From contig NZ_JABETK010000002.1 in the NCBI RefSeq assembly GCF_013240295.1, positions 2,160,990 through 2,224,989 of the forward strand: a stretch of DNA of 64,000 nucleotides, written 5' to 3'. A program made the position numbers and the translations under genes. The DNA comes from Neoaquamicrobium sediminum (lineage in GTDB: Bacteria; Pseudomonadota; Alphaproteobacteria; Rhizobiales; Rhizobiaceae). Below, one piece after another: positions 8,713 to 17,129 of the stretch. Every line of letters starts with the position of its first letter. Position 1 is the stretch's first letter. The notes beneath the pieces are model-generated. The model was given only the letters and a program-made list of their open reading frames with translations, had not been told where the DNA came from and did not search any database.

Positions 8713-9840
8713 TCAGGCCGAGAGGAAGCGGTCCTGATATTCGTTGCGCTTGGTGACGTACCAGCTCTCCTGGATCGGCCACCACCACAGCTTGTCGAGC
8801 GCGTCGCCCGGATAGGCTGCGGCGAAGAACGCCTTGGCTTCGTCGGACAACAGGTCGGCAGCGCCCACTGCGGTCGAGTTGATCGACGTGGCATTGGAGT
8901 ACATCGCGCCTGCTTCCGGCGTCAGGAACCAGTTGATGAAGGCATAGGCCTGGTCGATGTTTTCCGCGCCTGAAGGGATCGAGACGCCTTCCATCCACGC
9001 CAGTGCGCCTTCCTTCGGCGCGATGAAACCGACCGGCAGGCCTTCCTTGGCAAGTGCCGCACCGGTCGAATCCCAAGTCTGGCCGATCGCCGCGCCGTTG
9101 ACGCGGAACGCGCCCTGCGCCTCGTTCTCGTTCGACCAGAACTGCACGATGTTGCCCTTGCGGGCGATCGCCTCGGCGAGGATCACGTCGAAGATTTCGA
9201 CCTGAGCTTCCGGGCTGGCAAAGGCGTCGAGCAGCGGGCGCGGCAGCTTGCCTTCCGCTTCGAGCCAGAGACCGAGACCGACGAGGCTTGAATGGCCGCG
9301 GACAGTGGCCTTGCCTGCCATCTCTTCCTTCCAGATGTCGCCGTAGGATGCGGTGCCGTATTCCAGCGGAGCCTGTTCCTTGTCGAAGGCGAGCGCCTCC
9401 GTGCCCCAGTCAGTCGGCACCTGATAGCGCTTGCCGTCGACCACCGCGCCGAACTTGGCGGAATTTTCCCAGGCGCTCGGCAGGCACTTTGCGACTTCGA
9501 TCTTCGCCTCGTCGAGCGGCTGGATCAGCTCGAATTCGACGTAGTTCGGCACGCGGTCAACGGTCGGCCAGATGATGTCGAAGCCGGCGCCGTTGTTGGC
9601 GCGGAGCTGGTTCAGCAGCTCGTCATTGGTGCCGTAGGGCGTGTAGTTGGCCTTGATGCCGGTGGACTTCTCGAACGCGGCCAGCATCTCGTCGTTGAGG
9701 TAGCCTGCCCAGGCAAAGACGTTGACTGAGCCGGATGACCCTTGCGCGAAGCCCTTGCGGGACACGAAGGGGGCTGCGAGCGAAAGCCCCGCCACGCTTG
9801 CGGCGCCCTTGAGTAGCGTGCGTCTTTGGAACATTGCCAT
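8713..9840 (-). CDS. ABC transporter substrate-binding protein, PotD/PotF-type
   Basis: A 375-residue periplasmic binding protein. The N-terminus has a Tat-like signal (RRTLLKGAASVAGLSLAAP) ending near FAQG. The mature start NVFAWAGYLNDEMLAAFEKSTGIKANYTPYGTNDELLNQL is typical of the spermidine/putrescine-binding family. The start at 9840 has AGGGAG 7 bases upstream; a second ATG two codons later is less well placed. It heads a minus-strand operon with an ATPase and two permeases. Polyamines are the likely ligand class, but related proteins bind opines, iron complexes or other amines, so specificity is open. Confidence 0.85.
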   Translation of the reverse strand: MAMFQRRTLLKGAASVAGLSLAAPFVSRKGFAQGSSGSVNVFAWAGYLNDEMLAAFEKSTGIKANYTPYGTNDELLNQLRANNGAGFDIIWPTVDRVPNYVEFELIQPLDEAKIEVAKCLPSAWENSAKFGAVVDGKRYQVPTDWGTEALAFDKEQAPLEYGTASYGDIWKEEMAGKATVRGHSSLVGLGLWLEAEGKLPRPLLDAFASPEAQVEIFDVILAEAIARKGNIVQFWSNENEAQGAFRVNGAAIGQTWDSTGAALAKEGLPVGFIAPKEGALAWMEGVSIPSGAENIDQAYAFINWFLTPEAGAMYSNATSINSTAVGAADLLSDEAKAFFAAAYPGDALDKLWWWPIQESWYVTKRNEYQDRFLSA

Positions 9841-9887
9841 GAAAGTTCTCCCTGTCAGGTTGCGTATTGCACGCGTTTATTTTCGCT

Positions 9888-9915
9888 ATGATACAGTTCG
9901 ATGACGATCCTGCAA
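9888..9915 (-). promoter_or_regulatory. Candidate promoter of the polyamine-type ABC operon
   Basis: On the minus strand, TTGCAG (9910-9915) and TATCAT (9888-9893) are spaced by 16 bases and lie about 48 bases before the binding-protein ATG. Agreement with the sigma-70 consensus is moderate (4/6 and 5/6). Confidence 0.4.
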
Positions 9916-10034
9916 TTGACTCGATAGGCTGATGGCCGCACGGACCAGCCGGCTAACTGATTACCTGCGCATTTTCAGTGACGTGTTCCGCCCTGGCGAC
10001 AAGCCGACGCGACAAATTGGCTTCGGGAAGTGAC

Positions 10035-10063
10035 AAAAAACCCGGCGCTTCCGCCGGGTTTTT
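10035..10063. terminator. Bidirectional intrinsic terminator after pntB
   Basis: Stem CCCGGCG (10041-10047) pairs with CGCCGGG (10052-10058) around a 4-base loop, with A6 on the left and T5 on the right. Read on the minus strand it ends the pnt operon, 25 bases after the pntB stop. Confidence 0.9.
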
Positions 10064-10087
10064 CATATTCGGAAAGGAGCGTGGGCC

Positions 10088-11485
10088 TTAGTGGTCCATC
10101 GCCTTGACGATCTCTTCCGTCATCTTCTTGGCGTCGCCCAGCAGCATCATCGTGCCGTCCTTATAGAACAGCGTGTTGTCGATGCCGGCGTAGCCGGACC
10201 CCAGCGAGCGCTTGACGAACAGGCAAGTGCGCGCCTTGTCCACGTCGAGGATCGGCATGCCGTAGATCGGGCTCGACTTGTCGTCGCGCGCGGACGGGTT
10301 GGTCACGTCGTTGGCGCCAATCACATAGGCGACGTCGGCCTGCGCGAACTCGGAGTTGATGTCCTCCAGTTCGAACACCTCGTCATAGGGCACATTGGCT
10401 TCGGCCAGCAGCACGTTCATGTGGCCGGGCATGCGGCCGGCGACCGGATGGATCGCGTATTTCACCTCGACGCCGGCGGCCTTGAGCTTGTCGGCCATTT
10501 CGCGCAACGCGTGCTGGGCCTGCGCAACCGCCATGCCATAGCCGGGCACGATGATGACCTTCTGCGCGTTCATCATCAGATAGGCCGCGTCATCGGCCGA
10601 ACCCTGCTTCACCGTGCGTTCGATGCCGTCGTCGGCTGCCGCGGCCGTCTCGCCGCCGAAACCGCCGAGGATGACGGAGATGAACGAGCGGTTCATGCCC
10701 TTGCACATGATGTAGCTGAGGATCGCGCCCGAGGAGCCGACGAGCGCGCCGGTGATGATGAGCGCGAGATTGCCGAGCGTGAAGCCGAGGGCTGCGGCGG
10801 CCCAGCCCGAATAGGAATTCAGCATCGATACGACGACTGGCATATCCGCGCCACCGATCGGAATGATGAGCAGTATGCCGAGCAGCAGCGACAGAAGCAC
10901 GATCAGCCAGAACACCGTCGTCGACTGCGTGGTCACCATCATGATGACCAGCACCACCAGCGCGATGCCGATGCCGGCATTGATCACGTGGCGCATGGGC
11001 AGCAGGATCGGCTTGCCCGACATACGGCCGTCAAGCTTCAGGAAGGCGATGACCGAGCCGGTGAAGGTGACGGCACCGATGGCAACGCCCAGGCTCATTT
11101 CGATGATGGCCTGCGTGTGGATAGCTCCGACCATGCCGATACCGAAGCTTTCCGGCGCATAAACGGCGGCGGCCGCGACGAGAACCGCCGCGAGACCGAC
11201 CAGCGAGTGAAAGGCAGCAACGAGCTGCGGCATCGAGGTCATGGGAATGCGACGTGCGATCACCGCGCCGGCGCCGCCGCCGATTGCAAGACCGGCGAGG
11301 ATCAGCGCGAACCCGGATGGCGACGGAATCGCAAGCGCCAGAGTCGTGAGCACGGCAATGGTCATGCCGATCATGCCGTAGACATTGCCCTGGCGGCTGG
11401 TCGTCGGATGGGACAGGCCGCGCAGCGCCATGATGAACAGCACACCGGAGATGAGGTAGAGGAAGGAGGCGAGGTTTTCGCTCAT
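10088..11485 (-). CDS. pntB: NAD(P) transhydrogenase subunit beta
   Basis: A 465-residue protein of standard length. The N-terminal half is membrane domain II (about nine helices, starting NLASFLYLISGVLFIMAL). The C-terminal third is the NADP(H)-binding domain III, with VPGYGMAVAQAQHALREMADKL and the conserved GANDVTNPSARDDKSSPIYGMPILDV and RSLGSGYAGIDN segments. With PntAa and PntAb it forms the inner-membrane pump that reduces NADP+ with NADH using the proton gradient. It is last in the minus-strand operon, 3 bases after pntAb, and is followed by a strong terminator. Confidence 0.97.
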   Translation of the reverse strand: MSENLASFLYLISGVLFIMALRGLSHPTTSRQGNVYGMIGMTIAVLTTLALAIPSPSGFALILAGLAIGGGAGAVIARRIPMTSMPQLVAAFHSLVGLAAVLVAAAAVYAPESFGIGMVGAIHTQAIIEMSLGVAIGAVTFTGSVIAFLKLDGRMSGKPILLPMRHVINAGIGIALVVLVIMMVTTQSTTVFWLIVLLSLLLGILLIIPIGGADMPVVVSMLNSYSGWAAAALGFTLGNLALIITGALVGSSGAILSYIMCKGMNRSFISVILGGFGGETAAAADDGIERTVKQGSADDAAYLMMNAQKVIIVPGYGMAVAQAQHALREMADKLKAAGVEVKYAIHPVAGRMPGHMNVLLAEANVPYDEVFELEDINSEFAQADVAYVIGANDVTNPSARDDKSSPIYGMPILDVDKARTCLFVKRSLGSGYAGIDNTLFYKDGTMMLLGDAKKMTEEIVKAMDH

Positions 11486-11488
11486 CTG

Positions 11489-11917
11489 TCAGGCCTCACT
11501 TTCTTTTTTCTTGTACATCGCCAGCATGCGCTGGGTGACGAGGAAGCCGCCGAAGATGTTCACCGACGCAAGGATGACGGCGATGAAGCCGAAGCCCATC
11601 GCCGCGCCTGACACCGAAATGCCGACGGCCAGCAGTGCGCCCACGATGATGACGGAGGAGATCGCGTTGGTCACGGCCATCAGCGGCGTGTGCAGCGCCG
11701 GCGTCACCGACCAGACGACGTAGTAGCCGACGAAGATCGCCAGCACGAAGATCGCGAAGCGGAAGATGAAGGGGTCGACGCCGGTTGCCGCGTGGGCGCC
11801 GGCTGCGATCGCGTCGGCTGCCTGCGCTGCCTTCTCGTCCTGAAAGGCCAGGCGCACAGCGGCGGCAGCCTGCTCGAGCTGCTCGATGGCGCGTTCCAGA
11901 GTACCGTTCTGTTCCAT
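11489..11917 (-). CDS. pntAb: NAD(P) transhydrogenase subunit alpha part 2
   Basis: A 142-residue membrane subunit, corresponding to the C-terminal transmembrane part of one-piece PntA. Three to four helices follow a short cytoplasmic N-terminus (about residues 1-55); VTNAISSVIIVGALLAVG is the conserved helix. The ATG at 11917 is chosen because it overlaps the pntAa stop (TGATG) and has GGGAGG 6 bases upstream; a GTG one codon earlier is possible. The split alpha subunit is normal in alphaproteobacteria. Confidence 0.95.
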   Translation of the reverse strand: MEQNGTLERAIEQLEQAAAAVRLAFQDEKAAQAADAIAAGAHAATGVDPFIFRFAIFVLAIFVGYYVVWSVTPALHTPLMAVTNAISSVIIVGALLAVGISVSGAAMGFGFIAVILASVNIFGGFLVTQRMLAMYKKKESEA

Positions 11918-13185
11918 CACGCACCTCCCTTGGTTTTGGGTGCCGCGGGTTTGCGGGCTGGAGCCTTGCGGGGCGCAGCAGCCTTCTTGGGCGCTGCAGC
12001 CTTTTTCGCTGGCGCGGCTGCCTTCGCAGTCGCTTCGGCCCCTGCCGCTTCCGCCTTGGCGAAGTTCGCGTGCACCACCTTGCCGCCATGCGTCAGCAGC
12101 GTTGCCTTGACCAGTTCGTCATCCGGGTTGACGACCACCGCCTTCTTTTCCTTGTCGATCATCGTCTCGAGGAAAGCGAAGAGGTTCTTGGCGTAGAGCA
12201 GCGACGACGATGCTGCGACACGGCCGGGCACGTTCAGATGACCGATGATCTTGACGCCGTTGGCGGTCGTGACGACCTTGCCCGGCACTGAGCCCTCGAC
12301 GTTGCCGCCGCGCTCGACAGCGAGGTCGACGATCACGGAACCCGGCTTCATCGAGGCGACCATCGCCGCCGAGATCAGCTTCGGCGCGGGACGGCCGGGG
12401 ATCAGCGCGGTGGTGATGACGATATCCTGCTTGGAAATGTGGTCGGCGGTCAACGCGGCCTGCTTGGCCTGGTATTCCTTCGACATTTCCTTGGCATAGC
12501 CGCCGGCGGTTTCCGCAGCCTTGAACTCCTCGTCCTCAACGGCAAGAAATTTTGCGCCAAGCGATGCGACCTGCTCCTTGGCGGCTGGCCGCACGTCGGT
12601 CGCCGTCACCACACCGCCGAGCCGCCTCGCAGTCGCGATCGCCTGCAAACCAGCCACGCCAACGCCCATGACGAAGATCTTGGCAGCGGGCACCGTGCCG
12701 GCAGCGGTCATCATCATCGGCAGCGCGCGGTCATATTCCGCAGCCGCGTCGATGACGGCCTGATAGCCGGCGAGGTTCGCCTGCGACGACAAGACGTCCA
12801 TCGATTGCGCACGCGTGATGCGGGGCATGAATTCCATGGCGAAAGCGGAGATGCCGGCTTTGGCCATCGCCGCGACAGCCGCATCGTTGCCGTAGGGGTC
12901 CATCGACGCGAGCACGACCGCGCCCGATTTGTAGCTCTTCAGCTCGGAATCTGTCGGTCGGCGCACCTTGAGCACCACGTCGGCCTTGCCCGCATCCGAA
13001 GACTTGCCGATGGAACCACCGGCGGCAACGAAATCGGCATCGGGTATGCGCGAGCCTGCCCCGGCGTCCTTTTCGACGACGACGTTAAAGCCCAGCCCGG
13101 ACAGCCGTTTCACCGTATCCGGCGATGCCGCAACCCTCGCTTCCGTTGCGTCAACCTCTTTCGGCACGAATATCGTCTGTCCCAC
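11917..13185 (-). CDS. pntAa: NAD(P) transhydrogenase subunit alpha part 1
   Basis: A 422-residue soluble NAD(H)-binding subunit (domain I). It shows the AlaDH/PNT N-terminal fold (IFVPKEVDATEARVAASPDTVKRL), the Rossmann VMGVGVAGLQAIATARRLGGVVTATDVRP, and the mobile-loop region before IPGRPAPKLI. The C-terminus has an Ala/Lys/Pro-rich tail of about 45 residues, a low-complexity linker that is longer than in many homologues. The GTG start at 13185 is preferred because AAAGGA sits 7 bases upstream and the family starts near MGQTIFVPKE; a TTG two codons earlier is also in frame. It is cotranscribed with pntAb and pntB. Confidence 0.95.
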   Translation of the reverse strand: MGQTIFVPKEVDATEARVAASPDTVKRLSGLGFNVVVEKDAGAGSRIPDADFVAAGGSIGKSSDAGKADVVLKVRRPTDSELKSYKSGAVVLASMDPYGNDAAVAAMAKAGISAFAMEFMPRITRAQSMDVLSSQANLAGYQAVIDAAAEYDRALPMMMTAAGTVPAAKIFVMGVGVAGLQAIATARRLGGVVTATDVRPAAKEQVASLGAKFLAVEDEEFKAAETAGGYAKEMSKEYQAKQAALTADHISKQDIVITTALIPGRPAPKLISAAMVASMKPGSVIVDLAVERGGNVEGSVPGKVVTTANGVKIIGHLNVPGRVAASSSLLYAKNLFAFLETMIDKEKKAVVVNPDDELVKATLLTHGGKVVHANFAKAEAAGAEATAKAAAPAKKAAAPKKAAAPRKAPARKPAAPKTKGGA

Positions 13186-13275
13186 CGGCAAATCCTTTCG
13201 GTTGGAACCTCATCCCCGACACGCGACAGTCCCCCGCGGAACTGCCGAAAGCAACCCCCGACAGCGGTTGCGCGA

Positions 13276-13503
13276 CTAGCGCAGCAGGAATGCGCCGACG
13301 GCGCTGATCAGGATAAAGAGGATCGTTGCTGAGAAGAAGCCGGCGCTCGTGAAGAAGCCGAACGCCATCGCGATGAGAAGCGCGACCGTGAGGAGCGACA
13401 CGTATTTCGTGATACCGAGGAACAGAGAGTAGGTCTTCTCGTGTTCGGAATAGTCCATCTCGGCGCCCATTTCGACCGGACCGGTCGGTGTGTTGTCTGC
13501 CAT
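13276..13503 (-). CDS. aa3-type cytochrome c oxidase subunit IV
   Basis: A 75-residue protein with a polar N-terminus containing MDYSEHEKTYSLFL, followed by two hydrophobic segments. This matches the small bacterial subunit IV of aa3 oxidases, whose hallmark is a D-Y-x-x-H-E-x-T-Y-x-x-F motif before one or two helices. Its position 90 bases upstream of pntAa, on the same strand, suggests joint transcription, although the other oxidase subunits are not nearby. The role in the oxidase complex is peripheral, supporting stability. Confidence 0.85.
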   Translation of the reverse strand: MADNTPTGPVEMGAEMDYSEHEKTYSLFLGITKYVSLLTVALLIAMAFGFFTSAGFFSATILFILISAVGAFLLR

Positions 13504-13585
13504 CGCAGGAATCCCTCCGGAAATGCTATCGAGCGCTGATACCTAAATCAGCGCTCGAGGGCAATGGGAGGAATGTCGCGGCACC

Positions 13586-14803
13586 CTATGTGGACCGCCA
13601 CGCTACCGCGCTGACGAAAGCGACAACAGCAACGAGGCAAAGCAGCAGCCCGCCCAGCAGAAAGGTCGGCGGATAGCCATAGGCGTCGACGAGGGGCTGA
13701 CTTGCCACCGGCGACAGGAACTGGCCGAGAAAGATGCTCGACACCAGGCCTCCCGATAGCCGCCCTCTCAAATGCGCCGGCGCCGCAGCCAGCAGCGTCG
13801 TGCTTAGGTTCGGCATCACCAGACCGAAGCCGACGCCGGAGAAGACCATCGCGGCCACGAGCAGCCCCAGGTTGGGCGCAATCCCCTGCAGCAGCATACC
13901 GAGCCCCATGATCGCGAAGCCGGTGCCGAACAGCACCCAGGGCGACAGCCGCTGCCGCAGGCGTCCGAACGCGAGCGATCCCGGCAGCACGCCCAGCGTC
14001 GAGGCGCCGAAGGCCAGTGCGATCGTCGTCGGTGTGCCGTTGTAGGCTTCCGCGATCAGGAAGGGCGACTGGGTGGGCAGGATCATGTAGAGGAGCGGGC
14101 AAAGCAGCGCGAGCGCGTAGACCGCCATCACGACGCTCATGCTGGCCGGCTCACTGCCAGGCATGGCGCCCGCCGCCTGCGTATCCAGGCGGGGACGGTT
14201 TGGAACGAACAGCCAGAAGGCCAGCACCAGCGGCGCGGCAGCAAGGTAGATCAGGAACGCACCACGCCAGTCCATCTCGGCAAACACCCCGGCCATGAGG
14301 ATCATGCTGAGTGCGACCACCGAGTTTGCGCCGACCTGTCGGCTCATGATCGCGCCCCGCGCCTGCGGCTCGAACATGTCGCCGATCAGCGACGTAAATC
14401 CCGCCATGAGGAACGCCACCGATAGGCCGAGCCCGGCGCGGGTCGCGAGCAACACCTCGAGACTGTCGGCGGTCGAGCCGGCAGCACCGAAGACGACGAA
14501 GGCGACAAGCGACCAGAACACGACAGGCCACCGTTCGAGCCTGTCGAGAACGTAGCCGGCGAGCGGTGCGGCTATCGCGATGACAAGAGCCGGCAACGTT
14601 ACGATCAGCCGCACGAGATAGGCCGCGCCGGGCTGCCCGGCGAAATGCGCCTCGATTGCGGGCAGTGCGGGTGCGACGACCGCAGTCGCCATCACCACGA
14701 GCGAACCGACCAGCACCAACGTGGCCTGCGCCGCCCGGCCGGGCGCGGAAGGTGCAGGAACCGCTGCCGCCGCCACGTTCTCAATCTTGGTGAGCGCGTT
14801 CAT
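13586..14803 (-). CDS. MFS transporter in SoxR-linked operon
   Basis: A 405-residue, twelve-helix-type major facilitator protein. Residues around 80-130 show the GYVLDRLERWPVVFWSLVAF stretch that matches motif A (G...DR.GR). The start at 14803 overlaps the stop of the FMN reductase gene by 4 bases (ATGA), so translation is coupled; the frame stays open upstream but is antisense to the reductase. It is the last gene of the SnoaL-like/FMN reductase/MFS operon that diverges from soxR. The context points to export of a redox-cycling compound. The substrate is unknown. Confidence 0.85.
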   Translation of the reverse strand: MNALTKIENVAAAAVPAPSAPGRAAQATLVLVGSLVVMATAVVAPALPAIEAHFAGQPGAAYLVRLIVTLPALVIAIAAPLAGYVLDRLERWPVVFWSLVAFVVFGAAGSTADSLEVLLATRAGLGLSVAFLMAGFTSLIGDMFEPQARGAIMSRQVGANSVVALSMILMAGVFAEMDWRGAFLIYLAAAPLVLAFWLFVPNRPRLDTQAAGAMPGSEPASMSVVMAVYALALLCPLLYMILPTQSPFLIAEAYNGTPTTIALAFGASTLGVLPGSLAFGRLRQRLSPWVLFGTGFAIMGLGMLLQGIAPNLGLLVAAMVFSGVGFGLVMPNLSTTLLAAAPAHLRGRLSGGLVSSIFLGQFLSPVASQPLVDAYGYPPTFLLGGLLLCLVAVVAFVSAVAWRST

Positions 14804-15342
14804 GTCGCTTCTCCGAACTGCATTACGTTGCGGGCCTTGGACAGCGCCTCCGCCCACCAGTGAAGGCGCGAAAGCAGCGTTGCCACCGAGCGCTCGGCAT
14901 CCGCCGGCTCCCGCAGCATTCCGTCGGGGCCAAAGCGTTTCCATGCGCCCGCGAAACTGACTGTGTCGCGAATGCCCACGGTGTGAAGCTCGGCAAAGAC
15001 GCCGCGCAGATGCTCCACGGCCCGCAGACCGCCGGAAATGCCGCCATATGAGACGAAAGCGACAGGCTTTGCGTGCCACTCCACGCCGTAGGAATCGACC
15101 AGCGCCTTCAGCGGCGCCGGAAATGAATGGTTGTATTCCGGCGTCACCACCAGAAACGCATCGGCAGCGCTGAGCTGCTTGCCGACCGCGTCATATGTCT
15201 CGGCCCTGGCCGGATCGATCCTGATGATATCGTAGCGTCCATCGGCCTCGATCTGCTTTGCGGCCCAGGCAACCACGGCATCGCACAGCCTGCCCTCACG
15301 CGTGCTGCCGTAGATGATCGCGAGTTTTGTCCTCTCCGTCAT
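14800..15342 (-). CDS. NADPH-dependent FMN reductase
   Basis: A 180-residue flavodoxin-like protein with the signature start LAIIYGSTREGRLCDAVVAW (GS.R..R phosphate-binding loop) and the flavin-contacting VVTPEYNHSFPAPLKALVDS (PEYN motif) about residue 88. It should reduce FMN or bound quinones and azo compounds with NADPH. The gene overlaps the downstream MFS transporter (ATGA) and lies 3 bases after the SnoaL-like gene. Placement behind a SoxR box supports a role in handling redox-active chemicals. Confidence 0.9.
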   Translation of the reverse strand: MTERTKLAIIYGSTREGRLCDAVVAWAAKQIEADGRYDIIRIDPARAETYDAVGKQLSAADAFLVVTPEYNHSFPAPLKALVDSYGVEWHAKPVAFVSYGGISGGLRAVEHLRGVFAELHTVGIRDTVSFAGAWKRFGPDGMLREPADAERSVATLLSRLHWWAEALSKARNVMQFGEAT

Positions 15343-15345
15343 CGG

Positions 15346-15780
15346 TCAGGCTCCTTCCGGGCTGAGGATCAGCGTGTTCTGGCCGGCGACGATCTTCCAA
15401 CCGTCTGCTTCGCGAGCGATGACGTAGATCGGCGTCGCGCCTGGCTCGGGCAGCTCGCGGCCGCTGGCATCCGTCGGCACCTGTAATAGATTGACCACGC
15501 CGACATCGGTGCGCACGGGCACCACGTCAATGATCTCATAGCGCGCAAAATTGCTCCGGTTGCGCGTCATCATGGCGCGCGCCAGCTTTTCGATTTCCTG
15601 CCGGCCTCGCACCCGCACGCCGAGAGCGTTCGTCCACGACGCGTCGTCGGCAAGATTGCGGGCCAGCGCCGTCGCGTCCTTAGCGTTGAAGGCCTCCTGC
15701 ATCGCATTCACCAGCGCATGCGCTGCGGCCTTAAGCTCCAGGCTGGGCTCGTGGACATATTTCTGGATTGCCGTCGCCAT
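15346..15780 (-). CDS. SnoaL/SgcJ-like NTF2-fold protein
   Basis: A 144-residue protein of the nuclear-transport-factor-2 superfamily, SgcJ/EcaC type. It shows the usual ALVNAMQEAFNAKDATALARNLADDASWTNALGVRVRGRQEIEKLA start and a C-terminal DGWKIVAGQNTLI strand. Such proteins are small ligand-binding barrels, some with isomerase or cyclase activity; no catalytic residue can be named here. It is the first gene of the SoxR-linked operon, starting 45 bases from the SoxR box. Confidence 0.75.
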   Translation of the reverse strand: MATAIQKYVHEPSLELKAAAHALVNAMQEAFNAKDATALARNLADDASWTNALGVRVRGRQEIEKLARAMMTRNRSNFARYEIIDVVPVRTDVGVVNLLQVPTDASGRELPEPGATPIYVIAREADGWKIVAGQNTLILSPEGA

Positions 15781-15815
15781 CGTCTCTCTCCTTGGTTTGC
15801 AATGGAACAGCCTCC

Positions 15816-15846
15816 CTGCTACAACCTCAACAATAGTTTAGGTCAA
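15816..15846 (-). promoter_or_regulatory. SoxR box within a MerR-type promoter
   Basis: The 18-bp site CCTCAACAATAGTTTAGG (15825-15842) is close to the known SoxR operator (CCTCAAGTTAACTTGAGG), with both half-sites nearly intact. On the minus strand it sits inside TTGACC (-35, 15841-15846) and TAGCAG (-10, 15816-15821), which are 19 bases apart. The long spacer is the hallmark of promoters activated by MerR-family proteins. The adjacent, divergent gene is soxR, so the match is supported by context. Confidence 0.85.
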
Positions 15847-15854
15847 CAGCTAAT

Positions 15855-16325
15855 ATGGAAAAAGATCAAACCCCGCCGAAACCCCGCCCCTTTCCGCGTG
15901 ACCTGAGTGTCGGCGAGGTTGCGGCACGCAGCGGCGTGGCTGTTTCTGCGCTGCATTTCTACGAGAGGCAGGGGCTTATTCGAAGCTGGCGGAGCCAGGG
16001 CAACCAGCGACGCTACCCGCGCGAGGTGTTGCGTCGCGTGGCCGTCATCAAGGTCGCCCAACGCACCGGCATTCCGCTGGCATCGATCAAGCAGGCGCTC
16101 GCTGCTTTGCCCAACGAGCGCACACCGACGGTCGACGACTGGAAGCGCCTGTCGGAGGGCTGGCGCGAAGAACTCAACGAACGCATCCTGAAACTGACGC
16201 AGTTGCGCGACCGCCTTACAGGCTGCATCGGCTGCGGATGCCTTTCCGTGCGCGAGTGCCCGTTGCGCAATCCCTACGACGAACTCGGCCGCGAAGGGCC
16301 GGGCGCGCGGCTGCTCGAAGACTGA
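15855..16325 (+). CDS. soxR: Redox-sensing transcriptional activator SoxR
   Basis: A 156-residue MerR-family regulator. The N-terminal HTH reads LSVGEVAARSGVAVSALHFYERQGLI, followed by the dimerisation helix. The C-terminal cluster CIGCGCLSVREC gives Cys124, Cys127, Cys129 and Cys135, the exact CxxCxC-N5-C spacing of the [2Fe-2S] site of SoxR. It activates when the cluster is oxidised by redox-cycling agents. It diverges from the SnoaL-like/FMN reductase/MFS operon with a SoxR box in the 74-base gap. No soxS is present, as expected outside enterics, so the direct target is the neighbouring efflux operon. Confidence 0.95.
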   Translation: MEKDQTPPKPRPFPRDLSVGEVAARSGVAVSALHFYERQGLIRSWRSQGNQRRYPREVLRRVAVIKVAQRTGIPLASIKQALAALPNERTPTVDDWKRLSEGWREELNERILKLTQLRDRLTGCIGCGCLSVRECPLRNPYDELGREGPGARLLED

Positions 16326-16466
16326 ACGGCACCACCGTTGGCAAAATGCAACAGGCGATGGAAGATTTGCCGCGCCGCACAATCGTGATTGGCATGCGGG
16401 CGCCTGCGGAGTTACGTGATTGTAACCGAAAGAAACAATCCGTTATCGCCAGCACCAATTATTCCG

Positions 16467-17117
16467 ATGAAAATCCGTATCCATCTCGCGGCGGCAATCC
16501 TCGCATGCCTTCTGTGGCCCTCCCTCTCACTGACCGCAGACGCGGGCGATCGTCCGCTGATCTGGGAATTTTCCAAGCAGTCCGATACGTCCTATTCGGC
16601 GCGTGTGGGCAGTTCCCTACCGCATGTCCCCGAGGCCAGCGTCGGCGCCGATGTAAGGATGCGCGGCCCTGATCCGGCAGTCTTCGGCGATCCTGTATCG
16701 CTTTGGGCAGACCTTAGGCTCGCCGAACAAAGCAAGCCGCGGGTAAAACGGGCAACGCATCTAAAAGCCCGCATCGACGGGCGTTCGGGCAAGCGCAGCG
16801 TCTCGCTGGACAATAGCGTCACCCGCCGGTTGCACACGCTGGATACCGAACTCCGGCAGAATGTAAGCGTTTTTAAGGAAGCCGCCAGCAACCGCAACAC
16901 GCGGCTGCGGACCAGTCAGAGCGTCAAGCTTTCTTCGCCGGCGACACGGACCGCGGTTACGGCACGCGCTTCGCGCACGGACGGCGAAAGCTGGCAAACC
17001 AGCATCGCTCTCGAACAGGAACTGCGCAAATCGATCCGGCTTGCCGCCAGTGTCGAAAATCCGGGCACACGGAACCGCGCCGGGCGCGTCAGCGCACGCT
17101 ATCGTTATAGCTGGTAG
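16467..17117 (+). CDS. Secreted hypothetical protein, possible outer-membrane barrel
   Basis: A 216-residue protein not assigned to a family. Residues 1-25 (MKIRIHLAAAILACLLWPSL) form a signal peptide. The mature part is rich in Arg, Ser, Thr and Val with short alternating stretches (for example ARVGSSL, ASVGADVRM, AVTARASR, TSIALEQEL, IRLAASV, RVSARYRYSW) that suggest beta strands. It ends in an aromatic Trp, as outer-membrane barrels often do. The start at 16467 is chosen for the signal peptide; the frame extends 26 codons upstream with no secretion signal. It is isolated between soxR and the convergent livF. Function is unknown. Confidence 0.6.
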   Translation: MKIRIHLAAAILACLLWPSLSLTADAGDRPLIWEFSKQSDTSYSARVGSSLPHVPEASVGADVRMRGPDPAVFGDPVSLWADLRLAEQSKPRVKRATHLKARIDGRSGKRSVSLDNSVTRRLHTLDTELRQNVSVFKEAASNRNTRLRTSQSVKLSSPATRTAVTARASRTDGESWQTSIALEQELRKSIRLAASVENPGTRNRAGRVSARYRYSW

Positions 17118-17129
17118 CGGACGGAACGC

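Noticed and set aside
10091..11611. A 506-codon plus-strand open frame opposite pntB/pntAb
   Set aside because: It is the antisense of the well-conserved pnt genes. Its protein is rich in Asp, His and Arg, typical of reverse-strand reading in GC-rich DNA, and has no fold signature.
11930..12060. Low-complexity repeat at the pntAa 3' end
   Set aside because: It encodes an Ala/Lys/Pro-rich C-terminal tail in frame; no evidence of a mobile or regulatory repeat.
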